Origin: Rhodamnia argentea
Lineage: Eukaryota; Streptophyta; Magnoliopsida; Myrtales; Myrtaceae
Reading direction: 5' to 3'
NCBI RefSeq assembly: GCF_020921035.1
Contig: NC_063151.1
Location: 33,362,934 to 33,426,933, forward strand
DNA length: 64,000 nucleotides
The translations under genes were made by a program, and so were the position numbers. Within the stretch, counting starts at the first letter, position 1, and every line of letters starts with the position of its first letter. Below are positions 11,405 to 23,925 of this stretch, one piece after another. Below the pieces are notes generated by a model that worked only from the letters and a program-made list of their open reading frames with translations, did no database searches and was not told the origin of the DNA.

Positions 11405-14400
11405 TCAATGTTTATGTTTCATCTTGTTTTGCTTACACATGCAATCTGGCATGGGAAAAGTGTATAGTGAGCCCCCAGGCTTTCTGAGCTCACTTCCCTT
11501 AACATCACTTCGGTGAAGCATAGCTTGCATCTGGCGCTTGAAATTCTCCCACCTGCAAGATGTGCTTTGTGAGCATGATGGCGGAAGAGCTTGCATATTA
11601 TCCATAAATTGATATATATACTAAAACAAATAAATTGATACACAGAGGTAACGTGGCTATTAGATTCTGTCTTTAACCTACACCGAACAGTGGAAACCAT
11701 GCAATAAGCACCTTTTAGACTGTGCTTTTCACCTAAGGTCCCGTTTGGCCATAAAATAGATTGATCTGTTAATGTCCCTTAAGACTTTTGTGGGACCACT
11801 GCCAATATTCTATGACTCCCTCTCACTCTTAGTTTGGTCTTTTTGCCTAGTACTAGGCGTGGAGTTTGTAATTGCGGAGGTAAATTGTGCCTGAAAAGAT
11901 TAGAACTCAAGACCTCCCGTGCTAATACCATGTGAGATTTGTGAGACCATTGCCGACTGTTCTAAAAGCTTAAACTGTTAGATGAATGTATGGTTTAATA
12001 TTTATATTGTCTAACAATAATAACAAAAATCTTACACACATCCCCAAATGATTTTAGCACCACTGTTTTTACCAGAAAAACTGAAAAATATCGGTTTTAT
12101 AGGGAGAAAAATAAAGAAAATTTATACTTCTCCTCACCTGCACGGCTAATTAACTGCTAAGTTTAAGCAGGTATCTCCATTGTTTACCAGTAAAAAGCAT
12201 CTACATCATTCTTAAAGCACAGTACAACCAAACATGAGTTAACTTCACCATTCTACATTCAAAGTTTCAACACAAGAACAGCAAAGAATTCCCCAATAAT
12301 TAAGGATACACAGTTCAACCCAGATTGTATCCCAATGAAAATCTGACCCACAACCCCCACCTTCCAACTAGACCACTGCTTCAGTAGTGAAAATATGAGA
12401 TAATTCACATAAGAACCTTTTGTTTATGGATAGAGCACAACCAAGGAGCATTAATCAAAGGATAGGGAACAAGTAGAAAGAGAAAGATAGTTTAACCAAT
12501 GGAACCTGATTTTGGGGTTATCGAACAACAATGCCAATTTCCTTTTGTCGGGCCTAATTGTCTTGGCATGGCCTCCAAATAAGTACCGTCTATGGCCAAT
12601 CAAGAAGTGAGGAAAGTTTCCACCTTGGGTTGTCACAAATACCTCACTCTGAAGGCAAACTGAATAATCAAGAGCTGCCAATCTAGATGAGAAGCCCTAC
12701 ACCAGAAAGATCGTATGAAATGAATTTCTTCATCCTATTATTTGCTCCAAATTTCTATCTAATAAAGAGCTCAGACAGTGGCCAGGACGATACCTTGAAT
12801 GGAGCTAGTTCTTCGGGAGTGGCAAGGGTATTCTTTGTTTGTAGGTATGGAAACATCAACTTAAGAGGGGCCATGAACTTTTCTTCTTTATAAATTTTTC
12901 CAGCTGCCACATATACTGAAGTGGTGTTATCAAAACCCATGCCCCTAAGCATCATGCCCACCTGCATGGGAGTAGAGAAAAATTTCAGTTATGAGAAATG
13001 GTTTTAGACAACTATACCTTGAAAAAGACAAAAAAGATTCAATACAAGGAAAAAGCATTTTCTCAGAAGTATCATATCTCAAAGTGATGACATCGGATAA
13101 TAGAGCACCAAAAAGCAATTTAAAACAAGTATCACGAAGGAGGCACATTCAAGCGACAAGTCCGGTCTTAGGTAGCCGTTGTTGTTACAGGATCATCGGG
13201 TAACTATGAAAATCCTAACAGAAGGAAGGCCTGAGCTGATTAAATAGATGTGGATTCTTTTCATTTTTCCATCAAGCCTTCAAAGCCTATCCATAAAGAC
13301 ATGAATACATAAAGTAGAACTTCCTTCTAACTCCAGAAGAGGCGGGGAAAGAAAGTAAGAGTAGAAAAGCACTAAGACAATTACCTAATGTGATGATACT
13401 AAAGCGATACTAAAGCAAGAAGGCACATCTGAAAGTCCCACACATGCTTACCATAACACCAGCATCAGATATGATTGAATGGAGCACAGAATTATTTGAC
13501 TGGTAATGCACATATTAAAGGTCATCCAATGATGAACCCTTGGAGAATGAGAAAGTAACTCTGGAGGGAATAAAGTAGTATGCACGCACTCCTCTAGGGA
13601 TGACAGCGAATTTTTACTCTTAACTTAGAAAGACAAACATCCAGCTTTCAGCACATTGATACTCAAGTCTATAAGACTATTTCCCTCAATATTTCACCAG
13701 TTTTATTCCATTTCTTGCACTATTTTGTATTCCACCTGGAGTCTCTCTTATGTATATATTTGTGTGAGAATATTTAAATATTAAATCATGCCTTCATCTA
13801 TCAGCTTAAACTATTAAAAAAGTTGGTAATTAGGACCTTCTAGCTCTAATACCATGGTAGAAAGTCCAACCCAAGAGCTTAAGCTAATAGCTGGAGGGAG
13901 ATCACAAGAATATAAAGAGTATGCAAGACCCATTGCTAAGCGACTTAAAAAGACTTTTACAATACCATAGCTAAATGCTCAAAGCACTTAGAACAGGCAA
14001 AATACTCTGCCAAATGTAAAGCAATTGATTTTGAAAATGGCCTAAAACATGAAATGTCCTCATCATTAACAGGAGATTACAGCTCCAAATCCTAAATATG
14101 AACTTTAGATGGTTGAAGAGAAATGTTATGGCTAAAAAAAAAAAAGTCAATTGTACCATTCAAGCTACAAATCGCCTGCCACATGAATTCGTGAAACTTG
14201 GCTACTCTACCACACTTCTAATTTAGCCAATGAGGTCTGGGCAACTTCAAATGAATAGTTCTGGTGGTGGGGAAAATTAACCATCCAAAGGAGCTACAAC
14301 AATCAGATAATACATAAAATGATTCTCACTTACACGCAAATATGAATTAACTTAAAAAGGTTGATGTAGAAAGTACCTCCAGCGGAGTAAGAGGGCATTT

Positions 14401-17400
14401 TCCATCCATCCGATTTGCGCCAGGTTTTATCACTCTTCCTTTTCTCCTAAATTTTCCTCTCCATCCTTTTTCTCGAGCAATATCCATTTCACGTTTCTCC
14501 TCCTCTCCACCATCATATTTGCAGCATGAAAAGGCAACCATATCCTTGTGCAAGAATGAAGTTTCAGATTTGGGTCATCTAAGATTATGTGTTTTAATCT
14601 TGTGCACCACAGAAATAAGGAAAGGGAGGGGAAGCACCTTCTCAAATCTAAGATGCACCGACACATATCTGCCCCCACCTTCTGAGCTTCTCCTAGTCAT
14701 TCTTTGAACCATCCTCTCAGCAAGAACTCTTATAGGTTCTGCGAACCTCAGCGCTTCAAAATTGGCTAAGCATCTGAGACATTGTACCGGTGAAGGAACT
14801 GCATTTGCCAATCTGTTGGAAAAAGGGGCAATGCGCACAGCTCTGTAAAATGAAGAAGAACCACCTAAGTTATCTGCATCGCCATCCCAACATCGTGGTT
14901 CAGAGAAGGATACTTAAAAGGTTTATAAAAAGCTGGTTTTGGTACAGGTGACAATTGCTTAAAGCTGATAATTAATGACTCAACACAGATGACGTGCCTC
15001 TTAATGTGAAACTACTGTAAATGTCCATTTGTCATGATCATCCAGTGAATATAGGGCATGTAATATCTTGACCCACCAAAATCTATAAATAATGAGAAAG
15101 TTGGGCAGAATGGATCTTTGTGGTTGAGCCACCTCATACAAAACTCCATTCTCTCCCACGTCCCTACACATTAATTAGAACCAACCCTATCCTTCACATT
15201 AATTAGATACATGTAACTTGAATAGTCTTCAAAGGTAAAATCACCAATTGAGAATATTCTTTTAAGTTTTCTCCTTTAGTATATGTGATTAATATATGAT
15301 GTTTCTTCTAATTATTAAATAAGAGTCATACAAATTGAGTGGGGTCATGTCCCTTTATTTACATATACGTATGTATATATAAGAGGGTTTTCATGTGTCA
15401 ATGGGGTACACTTCAAAGGTTGTATTTTATATTCAAATGTAATATGTAATCTATTTTCTTTAAGGGTTATCTGAGTGGGCCTCTAATTCTTTGTTTTGGG
15501 AAAAAAAAAAAAAAGAACTAAAAGAGGAGACAAGGAAGAGTCGAATGGTCAAATTATTCATCTTTTTTTGACGTTTCATTGAGTAGTTCATTACCGCATC
15601 AAAATAATGAGTAGAAGGTAATCCAATGGAATTCCTTCAGCAATTCAGCCCTTGGTTCTTCACGCCATAAAAACCCTTTTACGTTAGTAGGAAGAAGTTT
15701 GTGGAATTCAAATAGACACAGAGCCGAAGTTGGAAATTTAGAATTAAATTGTCACTACTCAAAACAAAAATTAAATGATCAAGCATTTAACCAAGCAATC
15801 CAATTGCTCCATTTTTATCACCAAAGAAGGACGGGAATACATGTCAGTCCATTTCCCTTCTCTTCCATATGTTTGAATTGCAGTTAGAAACTGACACATG
15901 TAATTTTCCTTCCCTCTTGCAACCCGTTTTATACAAACTGGAGTCTAATATTTTCTCTACACGATCTATTTACATGTTTTACCTGTTTACGCAATGAAAA
16001 CATACCTTTGAAATTACAGGTCCTGCAGTTTTTCTTGGAGACCACAATGTAAGAATTTGTCTTTCCTTGGGTGGGGTATGCATTTGTTTTTGTTCGATTT
16101 CATACCCTCTTTATTTGATTGCTGTGTTACCTCCTCCTATCTATAGAACTACATTATCCTTGTCATTGCATATAGGCAGCATGCCTGTGAAGTCTTTCAA
16201 TAATTTGATGTAACAATGTGTGCTTTATGGGGGAGCAGATTCGAGTCGTGCATTTAAACAAATGCAATACCATGTGTAAATTGAGAATAGACAGACTATA
16301 CACTTCTTAACAAATCTAATAATCACACGTGCTTATTTTTTAATAGAATATCATGATTTCGCCATTTTAAAGCAATTTATCATATGTTAAAGCGCACATA
16401 TAAAGGTTTTCGGTAAATAATTTAAGTACTTTAGATACTGAAATCAATTCATTTAACTCTCTAAACAATTTAACCATCTATTTTCTACTCAACCCACATC
16501 TCTCAAGTTGGACAAAGTCAGTAGTGTTGGTGCATGCAAATTTGAGTGCAGCAATTTTGCTTCCCATCATAATGTCTTACCCACATTTCTTACTTTCTTA
16601 GAAGATTGAAAGTCTCTACAACGATTTTCCATAAAATTGTTAATGTGATTTTACTGAGATGGTATCGTAACAAGTGCACAGAAATTTCTTGAAAGAAAAT
16701 TAACCACTCAAAACATTGCCCCAAAAACCATGCTGTCTAATACTAGTGAATGCTAGACAATTTTCACTTGTTCTGGTTAAATTTGGCATTCTTTCTTAAG
16801 ATCCTTACAGGTTCTTGGCTCAGCATGCTCTGCGAGACATACTAAACTAAGATGCTCCAGCATGAATACCGAAAGGGAAGTCCGCTGATATACGAACAAA
16901 GGGCCATAGAAATTCTCATAAAAACCCTAAATGTAGTCATTAGGTCCACAAGAATTGCGCCAAAGGACAATCATTAGTGACAGCAGCTTGATGCTCACCA
17001 TAGCTGCCGATAAATATGTCACTTCCCATTTTCACTTGTTCTGGTTAAACGGGCCCCAACAATATTAAGAAAAGAACTAAACTCTTGTTTGAAACTGCCT
17101 TGCTTTCTAAACTGCCCCACCAAGATCTCCTGTACATGACTATGCAGACAGGGCACAACGGCAAGCAATGTTCAGATTAACCTTGTCCAAAGTATGCATG
17201 TTCAAGGTGGACAGTTGGACTTGCACACAAGTTGCCTATCCTGAATCGTTTATAAGTCTCTTGTAATAAAAATAGAACCCACAAATAGTTCTAGATGAAA
17301 TTGAACATAGCAACAGACAAAGCTTTAGGAGCCTAAGTCATACAGTCATGAATCATAAGATAATGTGATTTATCGTGGAGGAATGAATGGTTAAAACTAG

Positions 17401-20400
17401 AAAATAGCATACAAAGGATTTCCAGCGCTACCTTTGCATATTAAATTGCCCACTTCTTTCAAAATATAATACAGTTTGCTCCATGTATAATTGGTTGCCA
17501 GATTTCTTTCTCTCACTTCCACACATTTCAGCTGATCATGAATTTGTAAGCATCACTAAACAAACTGGTGCATGTCTCAGCATGCATACAAGGTAAAGCA
17601 TCAGTTCTGAGCGACGGGGGATGTGTATGCTATTCACCCAATGATGAAAGTCGTACCATGATTTTGGTTAAATCCTTCCCACAAGATGTGAATATGATAT
17701 CGCAAGAAAGATCCCAAGGACTAACTACTAGAGTGAAAACAGGGTATTTGGCCTTGATGCAGGATGGATATCGTACATAGGAATTTTTTATTTTATCATC
17801 CCTAAGAGCTGACAATACAGATATACAGCCCACCACTAGCATAAAACTCTATGGATTCTTCACCTAATCAGGAACATTTAGGAAGGCTTATTGGATCCTG
17901 CTGCAGTTCTTCAGATAACAACAATCCAAGTGAATATTATATATGTGGCAGCTATAAGGGAGTCAATTATGCTAAGAAAAGATTTCAGAGGAAAAAGTTA
18001 GCATTGCAGGATGAGAAAGAGCAGATACCCGAGTTCCTTCATCCTTGGAAGGACCTTTTCAAGATAATGGTTACGAGTGGACCATCCTTTTACTCTTAAA
18101 TTTACTATGCTGCTTATGTTATAGTCAAATTGCTGAAGCATATCCTCTGGGAGTTCTCTGACTATCTTTACATTATTCTTGAGAGAATCAATGAAAAAAT
18201 CTTCATCAAATATGTCTGAGAAGTTGCTGAAACAAACGAAAGGAAAAAGTTGTGAGGTTTCCACATTTCGGAGCACGTAAATGCTACAATGACGTGAGCT
18301 TAAATCAATGTAGAAGTGATGTCCTCGAGTCATAAAATTATAGAGAATAGGTAGAACAAAAAGTGTTGCTTCCTAATGATGCATTGATCCTTTTGAAGTA
18401 AAGCGGGCTTTGTGAAAGAAAAAAGGATGTCTGAAGCACCGTAATTTGCAGAGAGATTATTGCAAATATCATGCTACAAGATAGGACTTTTAGTGCACTC
18501 TAACTTATCAACCTAAATGTTTTTCATTCCACCGCTGCTTATAGATGTAAAATCATATGTCATGGTAGATGAACACTGAGACCCCATAAGATCTGAATAA
18601 CCAAGATACCCAACTAAACAAATTGAAAAGCTCAGACCCCAAAACTCAGCAAGAGAAACAAACGATTGTGCCATACCAATCAAGTTTGAGGTACACTTAT
18701 TTTAGAGTAAGAACGGCCCATGCCACCTTTCTTTTGCTGGTTTCTGACAGGACCCATAAAACAGATTAGGAACTAGCTTGATCGAGAGCTAGTTAACATC
18801 TTTTAATGCACCAAGCATTGGGGTACAAGAAATTCATTTTGTCCAAGGAATCTCACTGATCAGCAAGGCTTATGACGGTGACAATGTTCATGATTCTGTA
18901 ACCTTGTTGTGCTACAAGATGTGAGGACCATTGCCTAAAAGCTGCGTGAAAATAGAAGCTATCATGATCGCACTTAAGGAGATATTCCACAGAAGTTTAT
19001 AATTGAAGCAGTATGTCAGCCAGTGATCTGAATTTCAACATCAGAGCTTCTAAGTTCATTTTTTCCCTTGCCAGAAGGCTTGTAAGTTCACTTAGAAAGT
19101 GGATCAATTAAGTGACTGAACTCTAAAGAAGAATCATTATTAATGGTCCAAGACCGCACATATAGATAGACAGAACTTGAAAATCCCTAAACAGTAGGTT
19201 CCAAAACAGCAATCTTCTGCTTTATTTGAATATGAACCACACTGAAATACCTAATGCATTCTTATTCACTGAAGAGTAAAAACCAATCATAACCTGGAAT
19301 CTTGCCAAACACTGTTCAGATGAAAAATAGGTATAACCAGAGTTGCATTCAGCAGTCCAGCTACTGCCACCGCATCACATATCTGCCATGAGGAGAGAAG
19401 AATCTTCATTGGCGACAACTATATCAGCTACAATGCAGAGATAGAAGACATACAACAAGAGTTTAACTACTACAACGTCTCATGCAATTAACAATGTACA
19501 GTTCAACTTATCCAGGTGTATATTTACAGTTCAGCATTAGTACTCAGATTACGGGCCAGGGACTCGTATTAACAGCTCAATGTGGCTGCACACTATTCTG
19601 AAGAGCAAAACCGAACAGGAGAAAGTTCGCTATGAGTTCTCAATACTAAAAAATAAAATGAAATCATACTCGGACATACAATGCTCAATTCATACTAACC
19701 AAGCAAGAACCTACTGGACTAGAACACTAGGCTAGCCATTATTAGTCTTCATCAGAGCCTATATGTATCTCCATTCTTAACAAATTCTTGTCATTGCAAA
19801 TTGGCCTGACCAATTGATTCAAACTTCCCAATAGCCATCTGCATGCAAATCTGGAAGATTTGATCTACTTCAATAAAATATTTTTCCAGATAAGATTGGC
19901 AGATCAAGCGAGAGGAGCCATGACTCAAGCAGGGCATGCTATCCAAAACTAAAAACTACCATTTTAAGACATGTGAAGAGCATCCATTCTATCCACGCTT
20001 TGAAACTGTGCAATGTTGCAGAAAGCTTAAATTTTGTTTCTTTTGTCAAAGACCACGTACATAGAGTCTTGCATGACCAGCCAAAAAACCAATTTAGTTA
20101 CGCAACTTCATTTTTTTTTGCTTTTGGAGCATTTTTTTTTTTTTTGGGTGCTCCAGAAATAGTTTTGGAGCCACTTGAAGTTAAAAAAAAAAATTACTTC
20201 TCTCTAGAAGTAGGAAAATCAAATTCTGGCCAGAAGTTAATTTCTAGAGCAGAAGTGTTGCCATGTGCGCCCCTAAGCTACATTCCTTTTTCCCATGCAT
20301 GCACACATACAATTAACCTTCCCTATCCCGATAGCCATAAATGTAAAAGAAAGTGTAGAAAGGTTTTGTTTTCTTGAAAGGTGACAAGAGTGTGTGATCC

Positions 20401-22109
20401 CACATTAAGAAAGTCTCGCCAACTCTCTATGTTGCATTAATATTAGAACTAAGAGATGGGACAATACAATTTATAAACTGTGTCAAAGATGCATAACATT
20501 ACTACAGTTGATGAGAACTCACCGACAAGCGTTGTTGGTTTAACCCACCATTTGCTTCAATTATAAGGAAACCATTCGATTCTGGCAATTCTTTGGACCC
20601 TAGTAGCAGAAAAACACTATTAATGAGTTGTTTGCAGTGATATTTGCAAGCATAATACAACACATTTCTCTTCAACTGGAAAAGCATTATTGGACACATA
20701 AACAAGCAAGAAATTCAAACACCAATATATGAGCGTATCTGCAGGCATGCTTGTGCCATTGCATAATATCCTTATGGCTAAGACTTATGCTGCATATATG
20801 AATGAGGAACAAGGTGGTCAGCATGGGAGCTAGGGGATTATAACTTGCATTAAGAGCGCACTGTCATAAGGGTTATCAAAGCTAACCCGAGCACAGAAAC
20901 ACATCTCATAATCAACTTATCAAGAAAGGTGTTTAATTTAAACCATGTGAACAGAAAGTCCAACCTGTTTGACAGATGGTCATGCTACCACAAGGCTGCC
21001 AACTTTGATGTAATGTTTGACTCCATGCCATTGTCAACTGCATGAAGTGTAACAAGAGATCAGCTAAATAATTTGCATTTCTGTGGAGATCAGACAAATC
21101 ATGCTATGAAATGACAAGATATCAGCTACAATCACAGTGACTAGTAACTTACAAATTCGACAGCAAACTGCCGATGTCTATACCGAATACTATTCACTTC
21201 AGCCCACAGAAGAATGCAACATCCTTTTTGTGACATTTAAACTTCCTCTGTGTGACAGCCTATTACATTCAAGCATAAATGTAGAAACAGAAACTGCTCT
21301 CTTGTGAGATCTAATGCTAAATCAATTCTAAGCCGACTAGTAAGAGGTTAGCAAGTTAAATATAACCTGGCCTACCGCCAGAATGCCATAGTTTTACACA
21401 ACCAAGCAACCAAAAGGTCTCTCCAAAGCAATTTTTCAGCAAGGATCTCCACATTCTTATAGAACTGTAACAGATAACGAGTGTCTCGAAACAACAGCAG
21501 CAGCCACAGCATCAGCATAGCTTTTCTAATGTCACTTTCGCTTCTCCATTACAGAATTTAAGTAAAAAAAGTAGCTCACTGGAGAGAGGATCGAAATCAA
21601 CAAGCAGAGCAGGGCAATGGACAAACTAACAGCACATATTGATCACTTTTCCAGTTAGCACCAATATGGACGACACGTTTCAAAAAGCATCCAACAATCT
21701 AACTAAAGCCAATAGCTTTAGAAAGAAAGCACAAAACCGTTACCGCGTTAAAGCTGGAATTGCTTTCGTTCTCCATCAAAGGCCACAGTTTCTCGAAGAC
21801 CTGAGGACTCCTGTACACAGATCCCGGAGGCGCAGGACCGCCCGCATTCATCCTCACCCCAACGTCGAACCCGAAAGACCCCATATACAACACCATACCA
21901 GTAATGTACAACACCGGCGCGAACAAGAGCACGCCTCTCCGCCTAAAAACCGCCGACACGACCGCCAACACCAGTTTCTCCACCAGGCTCTTCTTCGACC
22001 CCCTGCCGCCGCCGGAGCTCTTGTTCCGGCCGTGGCGGAACCGCGGCGAAGAGGGCGGAGAGGGCGTGGAGCGGCCGCCGGCTCCCAGACGGCTGTGGCC
22101 TTGCGGCAT
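11405..22109 (-). CDS. Plant O-fucosyltransferase family protein (GT106-like), complete, ten exons
   Basis: Ten exons join without a stop into 560 codons: 22109-21744, 21037-20965, 20599-20523, 19382-19294, 18226-18029, 14842-14638, 14544-14377, 12961-12794, 12696-12506 and 11552-11405. Nine introns start GT; acceptors are all AG, one with the weaker context CACAAG. The product is a predicted type II Golgi membrane protein: a basic Ser/Gly-rich tail, one membrane segment at about 59-77, then a lumenal domain. Family signatures in order are WQPC (about 135), [10 protein letters not shown] (161-170), [17 protein letters not shown], a DIFDEDFFI segment, HLRFE (331-335), [15 protein letters not shown] and [16 protein letters not shown] (472-487). 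It ends with [10 protein letters not shown]. The family transfers fucose or other sugars from GDP/UDP donors to glycans or proteins; substrate is not predictable here. Length is normal. The largest intron (14843-18028) is 3.2 kb. Confidence 0.95.
11855..12015. repeat. Dispersed repeat in the last intron of the O-fucosyltransferase gene
   Basis: Contains 'aactcaagacctcccgtgc', 'aataccatgtgag' and 'aaaagcttaaactgttagatg'. These core words recur at 13790-13965 and at 62945-63290. The family is a common low-copy intron repeat in this window. The superfamily is not assigned; tRNA-SINE-like box B character ('aactcaagacctcc') is only suggestive. Confidence 0.45.
13790..13965. repeat. Dispersed repeat (same family as 62945-63290) in an O-fucosyltransferase intron
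   Basis: The words 'agagcttaagctaatagctg', 'gagggagatcacaagaatat' and 'aaagagtatgcaagaccca' match, in the same order, the two copies in the RanBPM intron near the right edge of the window. The copy lies wholly inside intron 7, between the exons at 14377-14544 and 12794-12961. Confidence 0.6.
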
Positions 22110-23622
22110 TCTCCGTCGGCGGCCTCACAAGAGAGGTTCTGCGGAGTTCTCTCGATCGACAAGGAGAACTCGGACGGAACGGGTCGGATTCGAAGGTGGG
22201 ATGCGACGCGAACTTGTTCGAGTGCAGACGGAAAAGATCCTCGTGCTTCTCGAGCTTTCGGGGTCGATTCTCAGCGAGTGGAAGGGAAGCGAGCAGCGCG
22301 TGGCACACCGTGTAGCAGCAGCTGTCGCGACTCGCCGTCATAATATGAGGACGTCAAAGGTCGTTTTAAAGTGCCGAGGTTTTTTCATTTTGACTCCGCG
22401 ATTTCACGACATGATTAACTGTGGACATGATTCCCTCCCCCCGCACATGTTTATGTCAGGTTTTTTCATTTTATGTAACCTTTTATATACATGCGTGCCC
22501 CTTCCATTTAAAAACTCAAATTTTTAAATCAATCTCGTAAAATCTCATATCTCACATAATATCAAAATTAAATTCTTCCCTTTTCACGTCCACTCCGGCC
22601 AATTATCCCACAAAATCTCACATTTATATTGATCTTTTCATATTATTATGAAGTACATGCACTAATAGTCTATTATAAATTTTCAATATTGAGTGTTTCA
22701 ATCGCAAAGTCTTCGATCCTTTTATTATAACGTACGTGCAGTGCACTAAGGTGAGAGACTTCCATTTCAACGAAAGTAGTAAGAGAAGCAAAATTTTTCG
22801 TAATTGCATTTTTACTTTTACTAAATTAGGCAATGATTGTTGTTTGTGTATTTTCATGCTCATTCACTTTGTATGTCCTAAATACCAAAAATGAATATGA
22901 TGATAAGATATAAATATATTTGACTTATTACTACGATTCATCAAACAGTGAATAAGATACCACAAAATCTCTGAATTTTATATTTTATCTTATTCAACCC
23001 CATCTTAGGTAGAAATCAAGACCATCAAAGACATTAGCTTATACGCTAAAGTAAATAATTGGGAAAAATATTCAATGTGATAAAAAAGTCTATAAAAGCA
23101 TAAAGAGAGCGTAAACTCCTTCTCCTTCGTAATTTTACCATTCATATTGAAGTTCAATGAAAGTAATATGAGAAACAAAACTTTTCTTAGTAGCAAAAGT
23201 AAATAGTTATTTTTTTTCTCTTTTAGTAAATTTGATAATAATATCTGTTTGTGCATTTTCACACTCGTTTACATCATTTGTCGTAAATACTAAACAATCA
23301 ATATACTTGACAATAGTAGATAGAATACGGTAAAATTTTTAAATTTAATATCGTGTCTTATTCAATCCTATCACGACCAAACTCAGTCCAAAAAGATTAG
23401 TTCATATGCCAAAGTAGAGAATTGGGAAAAATAGTCAATCCGATTTAAAAAAAAAAAAAAAAGGAAAACCCGGAAGGGAAAACGATCAAATTCACTTCTG
23501 TGTTCGTTGCCACTTGCCATAACCAGAACCGCCTCCGGCTCTGGAGAGATCGCCGGATACTTCTCCACTTCTCTCTCTCGGCCTGAAACTCTGGCGAGTC
23601 GACCTCCCTAAATGAGAGACAA
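22110..23622. promoter_or_regulatory. Divergent intergenic region between the O-fucosyltransferase and SDHAF1 genes
   Basis: The two start codons face away from each other across 1.5 kb, so both promoters must lie here unless upstream exons exist. The part next to the O-fucosyltransferase ATG is GC-rich (to about 22340). The middle is AT-rich and contains a degenerate direct repeat (about 22690-23435). An A-tract at about 23447-23462 lies some 160 bp before the SDHAF1 start. I did not identify a convincing TATA box. Confidence 0.5.
22690..23435. repeat. Degenerate direct repeat, two copies with a period of about 405 bp
   Basis: Matching words occur in order in both copies: 'gtttgtgtattttcatgctc' (22842) with 'gtttgtgcattttcacactc' (23247), and 'gctaaagtaaataattggg' (about 23045) with 'gccaaagtagagaattggg' (about 23407), as well as 'cttattcaaccc' with 'cttattcaatcc'. 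The unit looks like a duplicated AT-rich intergenic segment rather than a known transposon. Confidence 0.6.
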
Positions 23623-23925
23623 ATGGGTGGCGGGAACGCACCGAGGAGGCTCTCCGGGATGCAGAAGCAGGTGCTCGCCCTCTACCGTGGGTTCCTCCGG
23701 GCGGCCCGCTCCAAGTCCCCCGACGATCGCCGCCGCATCGACTCGGTCGTCTCGTCCGAGTTCCGCCGCAACGCCCACCAGGTAGACCGCAAGAACTTCC
23801 TCTACATCGAGTACTTGCTCCGCCGGGGCAAGAAGCAGCTCGATCAGCTCAAGAGCCCCGACACCACCGGGTTGTCTTCTCTCAGTTTCGCCCCGCCTTC
23901 TCAATCGGTAGGCTCGCACAAGTAG
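23623..23925 (+). CDS. SDHAF1: Succinate dehydrogenase assembly factor 1 (LYR/complex1_LYR family), complete
   Basis: A single exon encodes 100 aa. The signature LYR tripeptide is at residues 20-22 within QVLALYRGFLRAAR, followed by a basic/acidic helix region and the SDHAF1-type block YIEYLLRRGKKQLDQLKS with DTTG after it. Family knowledge: SDHAF1 is a mitochondrial-matrix chaperone that engages the LYR-binding Fe-S transfer machinery and helps insert Fe-S clusters into the SDHB subunit of complex II. Length fits the plant homologues, which lack the long C-terminal tail of animal proteins. The first in-frame ATG is used; an upstream ATG at 23612 is in another frame. It is transcribed away from the O-fucosyltransferase gene. 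Confidence 0.93.
   Translation: MGGGNAPRRLSGMQKQVLALYRGFLRAARSKSPDDRRRIDSVVSSEFRRNAHQVDRKNFLYIEYLLRRGKKQLDQLKSPDTTGLSSLSFAPPSQSVGSHK

Noticed and set aside
21360..21480. Candidate second exon of the O-fucosyltransferase gene, open between an AG and a GT
   Set aside because: Its end phase does not fit the next exon and it lacks the family's WxPC motif. The exon at 21037-20965 satisfies both.
21639..22527. Long plus-strand frames (234 and 207 codons) over the 5' end of the O-fucosyltransferase gene
   Set aside because: They are antisense to exon 1 and the GC-rich 5' region of that gene, are Arg/Pro-rich in a way explained by GC content, and match no family.
23608..23919. Minus-strand 103-codon frame
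   Set aside because: Exactly antisense to the SDHAF1 coding sequence and without a family match.
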